Source: Myxococcales bacterium
GTDB lineage: Bacteria > Myxococcota_A > Polyangia > Fen-1088
Reading direction: 5' to 3'
DNA length: 47,051 nt
Assembly (NCBI GenBank): GCA_003158455.1
Contig: PMJO01000124.1
Span: 1-47,051, forward strand
The translations under genes and the position numbers were made by a program. Shown piece after piece: positions 8,232 through 16,770 of the stretch; position 1 is the stretch's first letter, and each line of letters opens with the position of its first letter. A model generated the notes under the pieces. The model searched no databases, was not told the origin of the DNA, and worked only from the letters and a program-made list of their open reading frames with translations.

Positions 8232-9851
8232 ATGGACGAGCAGTTGAACCGTTTGCAGGCCGAGGTCGCAGCCCGGCGCACCTTTGCCATTATTTCGCAC
8301 CCCGATGCGGGCAAGACCACGCTGACGGAAAAACTGTTGCTCTACGGGGGCGCGTTGCATGTGGCGGGCTCGGTGCGCAGCCGGGGCGAGGGCCGGCAAA
8401 CCACCAGTGACTGGATGGAAATCGAGCGGCAGCGCGGGATCTCGGTGTCGACCAGCGTGCTGCAGTTCGAGTACGCCGGACGGCACATGAACCTGTTGGA
8501 CACGCCCGGCCACAACGATTTTTCCGAAGACACCTACCGCACCCTGGCGGCCGCAGACACCGCCATCATGCTCATCGATTGCGTCAAGGGGGTGGAGCCG
8601 CAAACCATCAAGCTGTTTCAGGTCTGCCGGATGCGCGGCATTCCTATCGTAACTTTCGTCAACAAGCTGGACCGGGATGGCAAGGACCCGTTCGAGCTGC
8701 TCGACGAGATCGAGCGCGTGCTCGGCATTCCGTGCAGTCCAGCCAACTGGCCCATGGGCGTGGGCCGCTCTTTTGTGGGGCTTTTCGATCGCTGGGCGCA
8801 GTCGCTGCAGGTTTTCCACGGGGCCGGCGGCAGCCACCGGGGCGAGATGCGCCGGGCGAGCTGGGACGACGCCGAGCTGCTGGAGATTCTGGGGAAAGGC
8901 CAGTTGCAGCGCTTGCGCGACGAGGTGGCCCTGCTGGAGACGGCGGGCACGCCCTTTGACCGCGAGCGATTTCTCGCCGGTCAGATCACGCCCGTGTTCT
9001 TTGGCAGTGCCATGACCAACTGCGGGCTGGAACCTATGCTGGATCACTTCGTGGACTTGGCACCGGCGCCGCGCGTGCGCATGACCTCGGCCGGGCCGCT
9101 GGACCCGGCCGAGCCCGCGTTCTCGGGCTTCGTTTTCAAGATCCAGGCGAACATGGATCCGCAACACCGCGATCGCATCGCGTTTGTGCGCATCTGCAGT
9201 GGCCGTTTCGTGCGCGGCATGGACGCGCGTCACGTGCGCACCGGCAAGACCCTGTCACTCAGCCGCTCGGTGCAGTTCATGGCACAGACCCGTACCGTGG
9301 TCGATGAGGCCTATTCCGGCGACATCGTGGGTCTGTGGGATCCGGGGGTCCTGCGCATCGGCGACAGCCTGTGCCAGGGGCAACTGGTGGAATTCGAGGG
9401 CATCCCGCGCTTCTCGCCCGAGCACTTCGTGCGCGTGCGCCTCAACGATCCGCTGAAGCGCAAACAGCTAAAGAAGGGACTGGAACAGCTCTCTGAGGAA
9501 GGAGCGGTGCAAGTGTTCTTCGATCGGCAGCGCATGGAACGCGACCCGATCCTGGGCGCAGTGGGCGTGCTGCAATTCGAGGTCATCGCGCACCGTCTGC
9601 GCGGCGAGTACGGCGTGCGCATCGGATTCGATCGCTTGCCCTACCGGTATGCGCGCTGGATCGAAGGCGACAGTTTGGACCTCAATGGGTTCGAGCTGCC
9701 CGGCCGGCAAAGCTGCGTTGTCGACGTGGAGGGCCGACCGCTGGTGCTGTTCGAAACCGACTATTTGCTAGCGCGGGCGCAAGAGAGAAACAAGGGCGTG
9801 ACCTTCATCTCCGCCGTGCAGCCCGGCCGCAGCCACCGGGCCGCAGCCTAG
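8232..9851 (+). CDS. prfC: peptide chain release factor 3
   Basis: A 539-residue translational GTPase, normal for RF3 (about 520-540). G1 is SHPDAGKTT (about 22-30), the switch region is GRQTTSDWMEIERQRGIS, G3 is DTPGHNDF (about 90-97) and G4 is NKLDR (144-148). The middle domain is elongation-factor-like, and the C-terminal part has the RF3-specific VGVLQFEVIAHRL segment. It stimulates dissociation of RF1/RF2 after peptide release. The ATG at 8232 lies 63 bases after the helicase stop, so co-transcription is possible. No anomalies were seen. Confidence 0.97.
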   Translation: MDEQLNRLQAEVAARRTFAIISHPDAGKTTLTEKLLLYGGALHVAGSVRSRGEGRQTTSDWMEIERQRGISVSTSVLQFEYAGRHMNLLDTPGHNDFSEDTYRTLAAADTAIMLIDCVKGVEPQTIKLFQVCRMRGIPIVTFVNKLDRDGKDPFELLDEIERVLGIPCSPANWPMGVGRSFVGLFDRWAQSLQVFHGAGGSHRGEMRRASWDDAELLEILGKGQLQRLRDEVALLETAGTPFDRERFLAGQITPVFFGSAMTNCGLEPMLDHFVDLAPAPRVRMTSAGPLDPAEPAFSGFVFKIQANMDPQHRDRIAFVRICSGRFVRGMDARHVRTGKTLSLSRSVQFMAQTRTVVDEAYSGDIVGLWDPGVLRIGDSLCQGQLVEFEGIPRFSPEHFVRVRLNDPLKRKQLKKGLEQLSEEGAVQVFFDRQRMERDPILGAVGVLQFEVIAHRLRGEYGVRIGFDRLPYRYARWIEGDSLDLNGFELPGRQSCVVDVEGRPLVLFETDYLLARAQERNKGVTFISAVQPGRSHRAAA

Positions 9852-10030
9852 GTGAAGCGCGCCGGCACGGGACGTGGCGGCCCGAAGATGACGCCCAAAC
9901 CGTGACATCGGGATCCGGAGTGCGTGCGGAGAGCTGGTACGTGCTGGCCGGCCCGCGAGGGAGAACGTAGGGTTTGTGGGTTGGCCCATTCGTTGCATAA
10001 TGGCAAGTCACTGGCAGGAGACAAAACCAG

Positions 10031-11104
10031 ATGACCACCATTGATCTCAAGTTCGGCGCGTGCCACTTGATTGCCATTTGCTTTGTGCTGGCTAGTTGCG
10101 AGGGCACCTCTTCACGACCGACTGGTAGCGGCGGGGCCACCGCGGGCATGTCGACGGGCGGCGCACCTGCCAGCAGTGGTGGGTTCGCCAGGGGAGGGGC
10201 GGGAGGGGGCGCCGGCGGTGGGACTGGAACAGGGGCGGGCGGTGGAGATGGCAGCGTCGCAGACGGAAGCCCGCCCAACCCGTTCGATGCAGGCATCTCG
10301 GCGCGCGACGGGGCACCCGCAGATGGAATGGTGGTCGATGTCGGTGCCGCCGATGTGCGGGCTGATGCGAGCTGGACTCCGGAAGCCAGTGCGGCGGCAG
10401 ACGATGTCGGCAGCCCCGGCGAGGATGTCGGCGCGGCCGGGCGCGATGGAGCCGGACGCGAGTCCAGCCCAGCGGTGGACTCGGTTGCTGACACGGTCGA
10501 TGGCCCTGCAACCGTTCCCGATGCGGGCGTGGTTTGCACACCAGAGCAGGAAGCCCAGCGAAGTGCCAACCCGGCCCCTATGCCCTTTGCCAGCCTTCCC
10601 TCGTCAGTGCAGGACTTCTTGCTCTCGTTTCTGTCCCGCAGCTACATCGATGAACATTTCCGGTTCTACCCGCTGCAAGCCAGCGCTTCGAACCTGTCCT
10701 ACTTTGACTTCGTCTACGGTTGCCTCACTGCGCGGAACGGCTTTGTTGAGTGGGGCGTCCCCATGTGCAACGGCAAGACTCGCTTTGTTGGACCGGCCAA
10801 GGAGTATCGGCTGCTGGTTGATGAGGCCCAGGCTACACAAATCAGCCAAGCCGACGGATGTGATTGGACCGATGTGACGCTGGGATGGGATCCGATGGCC
10901 CCAGCCTCCATTCCCGCACCGAGGCCCGACACCTGCGATGGATTCGTATCCTATCCAGCGTGGCACACCGGTGGCCAAACCCTTCCCGCCGACCCGGGAT
11001 TGCCTGCGGGCAGCTTCTGTCAGGCCCCCCGTTGCACCATCAATGCCGAGACTGGGGCCGCATCAGTCACGCCGAGGATGTGCGCGAGTCCGGGCGGGGG
11101 ATAG
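10031..11104 (+). CDS. secreted lipoprotein with Gly/Ala-rich linker and unknown C-terminal domain
   Basis: A 357-residue lipoprotein. The signal peptide ends in lipobox LASC (Cys about 24). A low-complexity linker (about 25-170) is rich first in Gly/Ser/Thr and then in Ala/Asp. A globular domain follows (about 180-350), containing several cysteines and aromatic clusters (RFYPLQ, YFDFVYGC, CDWTDVTLGW). I do not recognise this domain. A clear CAGGAG ribosome-binding site lies ahead of ATG 10031. The architecture of lipobox, long linker and folded domain is typical of surface proteins in Myxococcota. It is followed in the same reading frame, after one stop codon and 18 bases, by the remnant of an SGNH esterase. 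The end of this gene may be a rearrangement point. Confidence 0.7.
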   Translation: MTTIDLKFGACHLIAICFVLASCEGTSSRPTGSGGATAGMSTGGAPASSGGFARGGAGGGAGGGTGTGAGGGDGSVADGSPPNPFDAGISARDGAPADGMVVDVGAADVRADASWTPEASAAADDVGSPGEDVGAAGRDGAGRESSPAVDSVADTVDGPATVPDAGVVCTPEQEAQRSANPAPMPFASLPSSVQDFLLSFLSRSYIDEHFRFYPLQASASNLSYFDFVYGCLTARNGFVEWGVPMCNGKTRFVGPAKEYRLLVDEAQATQISQADGCDWTDVTLGWDPMAPASIPAPRPDTCDGFVSYPAWHTGGQTLPADPGLPAGSFCQAPRCTINAETGAASVTPRMCASPGGG

Positions 11105-11122
11105 GACCTCGACCCAACCGCG

Positions 11123-11467
11123 ATGCGGAGGCCTTCTCAAAGCCACACCGCCACGCAGATGACGAGCGACCTGAAGGGACTCCTCGACAAGATCATCACC
11201 AACGCACCCGATGCCTTGTTAGTGGTCGCCCAGATCATCCCATTGGGGTACGGCACCAACGACGTCATCAAGGCCTACAACCAGGCAATCCCTGGCGTCA
11301 TGCAACAACTCACCACCACGGGCAAGCACGTCGCTCTCGTGGATATGTACACTGGCTTTAACACATCGACGATGCTTGGTTCGGATAGCATTCACCCGAA
11401 CAGTACCGGCTACAAGTTCATGGCCGACCACTGGTACTCCGTCATCGGGTCGCTGCTGCCCAAGTAA
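11123..11467 (+). pseudogene. C-terminal remnant of an SGNH/GDSL-type esterase
   Basis: About 114 codons, of which the last 100 clearly resemble the C-terminal half of secreted SGNH hydrolases. There is a TSDLKGLLDKII helix, the DALLVVAQIIPL strand, HVALVDMYTGF and the catalytic Asp-x-x-His block DSIHPNSTGY. The N-terminal half, with the GDS nucleophile Ser and the Gly and Asn oxyanion motifs, is absent. The preceding lipoprotein does not supply it even if the TAG at 11102-11104 were read through. It cannot be a working esterase as it stands. A truncated product could be made but is probably decaying. Confidence 0.7.
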
Positions 11468-11473
11468 CCTGCG

Positions 11474-12523
11474 TCACTGCAAGCTCGCGGTTTCTGCCAA
11501 GACCCCTTCCAGCGGTTTGGCAAAAATCATCCATTGTGCGGCCTGCGGGGCCAGCGCGCCCGCGCGCTCCAGGTGCGGCAGCACATCGTGTGCCACTACC
11601 GCCGAGCACGAAACGTAGCGACCCGAGAACACCACCGCGTCCACCCCGCCCAAGGCTGCCGCGGCCGCGCCCGAGGCCAGCAGCATGCGATAGAGCAGCA
11701 CCTCGCGCGCACGCACACAGTCGTTGCGGGTGCTGGTGAGCACGTCGTCCAAGCGTACGCGGCGACCCACCAGGCCCGACAGACCGCTCTCGCCAACCAG
11801 AAGCGCGTTGGCACCCTCGGGCCCCAAACCGGCCTCGCCCGCCAGGGCCAGCGCAACTGCGGGGTCAATCTCGCCGCTGTTGGTCTCGCCGGGCAGGCCT
11901 TCCAAAGGCGTGGCACCGCTGGTCACGGTTATGGGCCGACAGCCCAGCACCGCGGCAATCTCGGGCTGTGCATCGAGACAGATGGACAGAATGCGGGGTG
12001 GGCAATCCAGGCCGCGCTTGCGCAAGCGGCGGGCGGCTTCCCGCGCAGCGGATTCGTGGAACAGGCCGTGGTAGCCCCAGCGCCGCAGCGCCAGCTTGTG
12101 TGACAAATCCGGCGACACCGCGTAGGTGCGCTCGCGTAGCGGCAGATCGACGAAAAACGAAGTCTCGAAGGCCAGGCGAGCCGGCGCTCCGGGGAAGACC
12201 TGCTCGACGGCGAGCGCAGTCTCGATCAAGCTGGCCACATGCAAAGGTGACTGACGCGCGACGCGCTCTAGGCGGAGAAGAGCGTCCTTCCCGAGTGAAA
12301 CGGGAGCAGGGAATTCCTCGCCGCCAAAAAGCCCGTGCACAACCACACTGGGAGCGTCATCCAGCAGACCCATGGCCTGCACAATAGTGCGAACCTCGTC
12401 CAGCGCCGCGCGCGGCCCTTGCCAGCGAAAACCGCGGATGGTGCCGGTGCAGGTCTCGCCGCTGTCCACGAAGCCCGCGTAGCGCAGGCTCCTGCGACCG
12501 GGAATCAGAACCACGGTGTTCAC
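11474..12523 (-). CDS. acetate-kinase-like protein lacking catalytic residues (pseudoenzyme candidate)
   Basis: A 349-residue paralogue of the acetate kinase encoded immediately upstream. It aligns along its length: PGRRSLRY with the CGSSSLKY segment, GYHGLFH with GFHGTSH, and TPLEGLPGETNSGEIDP with SPLQGLVMSTRSGDLDP. Against the six key acetate-kinase residues (numbered as in the Methanosarcina enzyme), Asn7 is replaced by Ile, Arg91 by His, Asp148 by Glu, Arg241 by Asn and Glu384 by Ser. Only His180 is kept. The phosphate-binding GSGG loop is also lost (SICLDAQPE). Acetate kinase activity is therefore unlikely; a regulatory or scaffolding role with AckA is inference. The GTG start at 12523 overlaps the ackA stop (GTGA), implying translational coupling. 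Confidence 0.75.
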   Translation of the reverse strand: MNTVVLIPGRRSLRYAGFVDSGETCTGTIRGFRWQGPRAALDEVRTIVQAMGLLDDAPSVVVHGLFGGEEFPAPVSLGKDALLRLERVARQSPLHVASLIETALAVEQVFPGAPARLAFETSFFVDLPLRERTYAVSPDLSHKLALRRWGYHGLFHESAAREAARRLRKRGLDCPPRILSICLDAQPEIAAVLGCRPITVTSGATPLEGLPGETNSGEIDPAVALALAGEAGLGPEGANALLVGESGLSGLVGRRVRLDDVLTSTRNDCVRAREVLLYRMLLASGAAAAALGGVDAVVFSGRYVSCSAVVAHDVLPHLERAGALAPQAAQWMIFAKPLEGVLAETASLQ

Positions 12524-13746
12524 AGCGCAATCCTTTCCGCCTGCGTGTGTGACAGCAGGTCATGGCTGAAGCGAGCAATGGCCATCTCCTCGTTGGTGGC
12601 AACCGCCAGAATGCGTACCCGACTTGCAGGCGTGGAAAGATCGGCGGGCAGGCCACCCGCGACGTCGTTCTTTTGCGGATCGATGTCCAGGCCGAAGCAT
12701 TGCAGGCCCGCAGTCACCGCCCAACGCACGTAGGGAACTTTCTCGCCGATGGTGTCGGTAAAGATCACGCAATGGGCGCGTCCCACCAGGGTCAAATACG
12801 CGCCCAGGTACTTGCGGATACGCCAAAGGTAGACCTGCGATGCCACTGTCAGTTGGTCGATATCCGCGGCCTGACCGTCGGCCGCGCGCGCTACCACATC
12901 GCGAATGTCGGCCGACATCCCCGACAGGCCCAGCACGCCGCTTCCGCGGTTGAGCATAGCTTCGACCGCTGCGCCGTTGCCCGCCGCGCGCACCAACAGG
13001 GTCAGCGCCACCGCGGGATCCAGATCGCCCGAACGGGTGCTCATTACCAGGCCTTGCAGGGGCGAGTAGCCCATGGTGTTGTCGATCGAGCGGCCATTCA
13101 CAATGGCGCACAAGCTGGCGCCGCCACTGCCCAGGTGGCAACTGACAGCGTTGAAGTGGGCAAAGGGCACGCCCAGTAGTTTGGCCGCCTCCTGCGCCAC
13201 GTATTGGTGACTGGTGCCATGAAAGCCATATTTGCGAAAGCCAAACTTGGCCACCAGCGCGGCGGGCAGGGCGTAGCTGCGTGCCACTTCCGGGATGGTG
13301 GCGTGAAAAACCGTGTCGAAGACCACTGTCTCCGGCAGTTTGGGATAGAGGCGCCGGCACGCGGCCACCAGGCGCACCGCGGGCGGGTTGTGAATAGGCG
13401 CCAGCTCCTGGATGCGCTCCAGCTCGGCCATGACCGCGTCGTCGAGGATCACATGCTGTTTGAAGTTGGGCCCGCCGTGCGCCATGCGGTGCCCGATGGC
13501 CTCCGGCACCAGCTCGGGATCGCGTTCGAGCAGCTTCATGACTTCCGCAAACGCGGTGGCGTGGTCGGGCATCTCGACCACGATGGTCTCTTTCCTGCCC
13601 GACACTTGGTGGTGAATGCGCGCTGGCTCGGCGGTTTTCGGGCCCACCCGTTCGGCTTCCCCACCCGCCAGCTGGTTTTCCCCCGGCATCTCGATCAGCC
13701 GGTACTTGAGCGACGAGCTTCCACAGTTGAATACGATGATGCGCAT
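12520..13746 (-). CDS. ackA: acetate kinase
   Basis: A 408-residue ASKHA-fold kinase of normal family length, converting acetyl phosphate + ADP to acetate + ATP or the reverse. Catalytic residues are visible: Asn in VFNCGSSS (residue 7), Arg in GHRMAHGG, Asp in VFDTVFH, His in GFHGTSH, Arg in MSTRSGD, and Glu in the terminal TIGEKVPYVR. The usual FTGGIGEN segment is changed to FTDTIGEK. Start ATG 13746 has a GCGGAGG ribosome-binding site. It lies 20 bases downstream of the M20 hydrolase gene, so the two are probably one operon. No phosphotransacetylase or phosphoketolase gene is nearby. Propionate or butyrate as alternative substrate cannot be excluded. Confidence 0.92.
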   Translation of the reverse strand: MRIIVFNCGSSSLKYRLIEMPGENQLAGGEAERVGPKTAEPARIHHQVSGRKETIVVEMPDHATAFAEVMKLLERDPELVPEAIGHRMAHGGPNFKQHVILDDAVMAELERIQELAPIHNPPAVRLVAACRRLYPKLPETVVFDTVFHATIPEVARSYALPAALVAKFGFRKYGFHGTSHQYVAQEAAKLLGVPFAHFNAVSCHLGSGGASLCAIVNGRSIDNTMGYSPLQGLVMSTRSGDLDPAVALTLLVRAAGNGAAVEAMLNRGSGVLGLSGMSADIRDVVARAADGQAADIDQLTVASQVYLWRIRKYLGAYLTLVGRAHCVIFTDTIGEKVPYVRWAVTAGLQCFGLDIDPQKNDVAGGLPADLSTPASRVRILAVATNEEMAIARFSHDLLSHTQAERIAL

Positions 13747-13766
13747 GGCCTCCGCTTTCCTCACGG

Positions 13767-14984
13767 TCAAATCTCGTCGGGAATCCAGCCGAAAACCGGG
13801 ATCCCTACCAGGCCATGGGCCATGGCCGCGGTTCCGTAGGTGCACTCCACAATCTTGGCGACTTCCACTGACTCGTCCTGGCTGTGCGCTTCTTCCTCGC
13901 GACCTGGGCCGTAGCCAATCGTCGGAATGTGGAACTCGTTGGACAGCACGCTACCGGATGTGCCCATGCCCAGACGGGACAGTCTCCATTTGCCCGGCCG
14001 GACTACGCACCCGGCGGCAGCCAGGGACTGGCGGGCGCGCGAAAGCAAGGGGCTGAAGGGATCGGTACTCCACGCGTGGGTGACCCGCTTGACCTTCATG
14101 ACCATGCCCGAGGCCAAGGTTTCCGAGTGCTCGCGCACGGACACCTCGACCTCAACTGCACCGGCCAGCTGTGCCAATCGCTCTGCCTCGCGGCGCATGC
14201 GGCCCACCATGCCGTCGACTGCTTCCTCGGGGCCCAGGCGGTGCTCCACCCCGATGGTGGCGCAACGGAGTCCGTGGCGATCCTCAAACTGCGGCTTGCC
14301 CATCAGCATGGCCTGCACCGCGGACAGCGGATCGGTGTCACCCATGCCGTTCGCCACGAGATCAGCCGCGTCGGCCAGGTGGAACGGGTTGTTGCTGCGC
14401 AGGCGGATGTCCAGCTCGGCGCGACCGTCGTGGCCGTAGTAGAGGCCCAAGTCGGTCGGTTCGCCCAGGATGGCGTATTCGGGCCGCAACCCCATCTCCT
14501 TCAAAGTGAACTCGATCAAACCGCGCATGCCGATGGATATTCCGTTTTCTTCAGCCACGGTGGCGGCCACGATCAGATTTCCACGCAGGGGCAAAAGGCT
14601 GCGCTTGAGCAGCCCGGCGGCAAAGACCTGCGCCGCCAGTCCGCCCTTGCAGTCAGCCGCGCCCAGGCCGTACAACTTGCCGTTTTCGACGCGGCCGCTC
14701 CACGGGGTGCCAGGCCAGCCCGACTCGTCCGCGGGTGCGACGGTGTCCATGTGGCTGGCCAGCAGCAGATTGGGGCCGTCCTCCACCCCGTGCAACACGC
14801 CCACCACGTTGCCAAGCTTGTCGGTGGTGACGGTGTCGAAGTCGAGCGCGCGCAGTTGCTTCTCCACCAGCGCCGCGGCACTCGACTCGTCCCGGCTCAG
14901 GCTGTGCGTGCGCAAGAGGGCCTGCGCGAAGGACATCAGTTCGGACTGCAAACCTTCCAACTTGCCCTTCAATAGATCGTACAT
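13767..14984 (-). CDS. M20 family metallohydrolase (ArgE/DapE/YgeY-like deacylase)
   Basis: A 405-residue cytoplasmic zinc hydrolase. Metal ligands and catalytic residues appear in order: His in SHMDTV (His78), Asp in GAADCKGG (Asp111, bridging), general base Glu in AEENG, Glu in LGEPTD and His in EEEAHSQDE. A dimerisation domain lies between them. The family removes acyl groups from N-acyl amino acids (often releasing acetate) or cleaves dipeptides. Sequence style resembles the YgeY-type subgroup. First gene of the leftward operon, it has a GAGGAG ribosome-binding site and a sigma-54-type promoter about 60 bases upstream. Coupling to acetate kinase suggests that the acyl group released or handled may be acetate; this is inference. 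Confidence 0.85.
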   Translation of the reverse strand: MYDLLKGKLEGLQSELMSFAQALLRTHSLSRDESSAAALVEKQLRALDFDTVTTDKLGNVVGVLHGVEDGPNLLLASHMDTVAPADESGWPGTPWSGRVENGKLYGLGAADCKGGLAAQVFAAGLLKRSLLPLRGNLIVAATVAEENGISIGMRGLIEFTLKEMGLRPEYAILGEPTDLGLYYGHDGRAELDIRLRSNNPFHLADAADLVANGMGDTDPLSAVQAMLMGKPQFEDRHGLRCATIGVEHRLGPEEAVDGMVGRMRREAERLAQLAGAVEVEVSVREHSETLASGMVMKVKRVTHAWSTDPFSPLLSRARQSLAAAGCVVRPGKWRLSRLGMGTSGSVLSNEFHIPTIGYGPGREEEAHSQDESVEVAKIVECTYGTAAMAHGLVGIPVFGWIPDEI

Positions 14985-15041
14985 GGTGTGTCTCCTCTGC
15001 TTGATTCGTTACTCATGGTTGATGGTTCTGCCGCTTCATAG

Positions 15042-15057
15042 AGCAAGCCGCGTGCCG
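15042..15057 (-). promoter_or_regulatory. sigma-54 (-24/-12) promoter for the M20 hydrolase-ackA operon
   Basis: On the minus strand the sequence reads CGGCACG-CGGC-TTGCT. This matches the sigma-54 consensus (TGGCACG-N4-TTGCW) at all invariant GG and GC positions with the exact 4-base spacer. The predicted start of transcription is near 15030, leaving a leader of about 45 bases before ATG 14984. The divergent gene encodes a sigma-54-dependent activator, which makes the match biologically consistent. Confidence 0.8.
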
Positions 15058-15099
15058 GGGCGGGAGGGCGGCTTTGCTCGTTTTGCTGCGCGACCGCTG

Positions 15100-15133
15100 T
15101 TTCAACTTGCAAAATTGTCGTTTCAGATTGAAA
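15100..15133. promoter_or_regulatory. paired dyads, candidate upstream activating sites
   Basis: Two short inverted repeats lie between the -24/-12 promoter and the activator start. One is a CAAcTTG dyad centred at 15106 inside TTTCAACTTGCAAA. The other is a TTTCA-gat-TGAAA dyad centred at 15127. Their centres are 21 bases apart, two helical turns, as expected for adjacent enhancer-binding dimers. They sit about 50-85 bases upstream of the -24 element and directly ahead of the activator gene, so autoregulation is also possible. Binding by the neighbouring regulator is inference. Confidence 0.5.
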
Positions 15134-15146
15134 TGGCGGGTGCATC

Positions 15147-16763
15147 ATGCGAGTCGAAGATCTCAAGCTGGACGAACTGCTGGAATTTCGCGACGGCGTC
15201 ATCGATTTCCAGGGCCGCCGCCTGGTCCTGCACAGCACGGACGCCTTCGCCCAGTTTCGCAAGGATCTCTTCGAGATGGTCGGGCCCGCGCAGACCCGGC
15301 GTATCCTGACCCGCTTCGCGTATTTCTGGGGCCAAGCCGATGCCGCGGCCATGCGCCGCGTGTTCAAGTGGGAAAATGTGGCCGATCTGGTCAAGGCCGG
15401 GCCACGCCTGCACGCCATGCAGGGTGTGGCGCGCTGGGTGACCAAGAAGTTGGAGATGGACCAGGTTTCCGGCCGATTCGCGATGGATGTGGCCTGGCAC
15501 AATTCGGCGGAGGCCGAGGAGCATGTGGCGGTGTTTGGTCGTGCGGCGCACCCGGCGTGCTGGATGCTCTCCGGCTACGCCAGCGGCTTCATGTCGTTTG
15601 CCCTAGGGCACGACGTGTATTTCGTCGAACAGAGTTGTCGCGCGATGGGCGAGCGCGTGTGCACGGCAATGGGCAAGGACCGCGCGTCGTGGGGGGCCGC
15701 AATCAACCCTCACCTGCCCTTCTTTCACGCCACTGACATCAAAGGGAAGATTCAGAGTCTGACCGCGGAGCTGCATCGGGTGACCCGGGAATTGCAGCGC
15801 AGCACCGAGCGGCTGACCACGCTGGAGCGGCCGCCGTTGGTCGAGGTGCGGAGCAAGGCCTTCGCCGCGGTTCTGGATCTAGCCACGCGGATTGCGCCCT
15901 TTGATTCTTCGGTGCTGATTACCGGCGAGAGCGGGGTGGGCAAGGAAGTGGTGGCGCGCTTGCTGCACGCGCGCTCGCAACGCAGCCGAGGGCCGTTTCT
16001 GGGCATCAACTGCGGGGCGCTGCCGGAAACCCTGCTTGATTCAGAGCTGTTCGGCCACAAGGCGGGCGCCTTCACCGGCGCCACCTCCGACCACGCCGGG
16101 CTGTTCGAAGATGCGGCAGGAGGAACGCTTTTTCTCGACGAGATCGGCGAGATCTCGCACGGCTTGCAAGTCAAGTTGCTGCGGGTATTGCAGGAACGTG
16201 AGATCCGGCGCGTGGGCGAGAGCCGGACGCGCAAGATCGACGTGCGTATTCTGGCCGCGACCAACCGCGATCTGGCCGAGGCCATGCGCCGGGGCGCGTT
16301 CCGCGAGGACCTCTACTATCGGCTGCGGGTGATCGAGATCGCGATTCCGCCGCTGCGCGAGCGGAAAGAGGACATCCTGCCGCTCGCGCGCTTCTTCGTG
16401 GAGCGACTGCGGGCGAAGTTGAAGCTGCCCAACCTGCGCCTGGCCGCCACCACCATCGACCCGCTTTCGGCCTATTCCTGGCCCGGGAATGTACGCGAGT
16501 TGGAAAACGCCATCGAGCACGCCGCTGTGCTCACGCGCAATGGTCAAATCACCCCCGAGCTTCTGCCTTCCAACGTCGTGTTGGGCGCAGGGGCGCGTCC
16601 CGGGCAGGGGAAGAGCCCGCACTCGCTTCACCAAGTCGAGAGTGAGCATATTCGCGCCGCACTGGCGGAAGCTGGCGGCAACCGCACGCGTGCCGCCGCC
16701 GTGCTGGGCATCAGCCCCACCACGCTGTGGCGCAGGCTCAAGACCATAAAGGGGCAGAGCTAG
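15147..16763 (+). CDS. XylR/DmpR-type sigma-54-dependent transcriptional activator
   Basis: A 538-residue activator with domain order as in XylR/DmpR. It has an XylR_N ligand-sensing domain (about 8-105), a V4R domain (about 115-180; EQSCRAMGERVC resembles its cysteine cluster) and a helical linker (about 200-230). The AAA+ sigma-54 interaction domain (about 234-470) has Walker A GESGVGKE, GAFTGA (307-312, the sigma-54 contact), Walker B LFLDEIGE and arginine-finger region FREDLYYRL. A Fis-type helix-turn-helix (about 500-535) contains GGNRTRAAAVLGISPTTLWRRL. Ligand binding to the N-terminal domains normally relieves repression of the ATPase. It is divergent from the M20 hydrolase-ackA operon, its likely target. 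The effector molecule is unknown. Confidence 0.92.
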   Translation: MRVEDLKLDELLEFRDGVIDFQGRRLVLHSTDAFAQFRKDLFEMVGPAQTRRILTRFAYFWGQADAAAMRRVFKWENVADLVKAGPRLHAMQGVARWVTKKLEMDQVSGRFAMDVAWHNSAEAEEHVAVFGRAAHPACWMLSGYASGFMSFALGHDVYFVEQSCRAMGERVCTAMGKDRASWGAAINPHLPFFHATDIKGKIQSLTAELHRVTRELQRSTERLTTLERPPLVEVRSKAFAAVLDLATRIAPFDSSVLITGESGVGKEVVARLLHARSQRSRGPFLGINCGALPETLLDSELFGHKAGAFTGATSDHAGLFEDAAGGTLFLDEIGEISHGLQVKLLRVLQEREIRRVGESRTRKIDVRILAATNRDLAEAMRRGAFREDLYYRLRVIEIAIPPLRERKEDILPLARFFVERLRAKLKLPNLRLAATTIDPLSAYSWPGNVRELENAIEHAAVLTRNGQITPELLPSNVVLGAGARPGQGKSPHSLHQVESEHIRAALAEAGGNRTRAAAVLGISPTTLWRRLKTIKGQS

Positions 16764-16770
16764 CGAACTC

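Noticed and set aside
9805-10569. Long Pro/Ala/Ser-rich minus-strand open frame
   Set aside because: Exact antisense of the Gly/Ala-rich linker of the lipoprotein gene; low-complexity GC-rich linkers keep opposite frames open.
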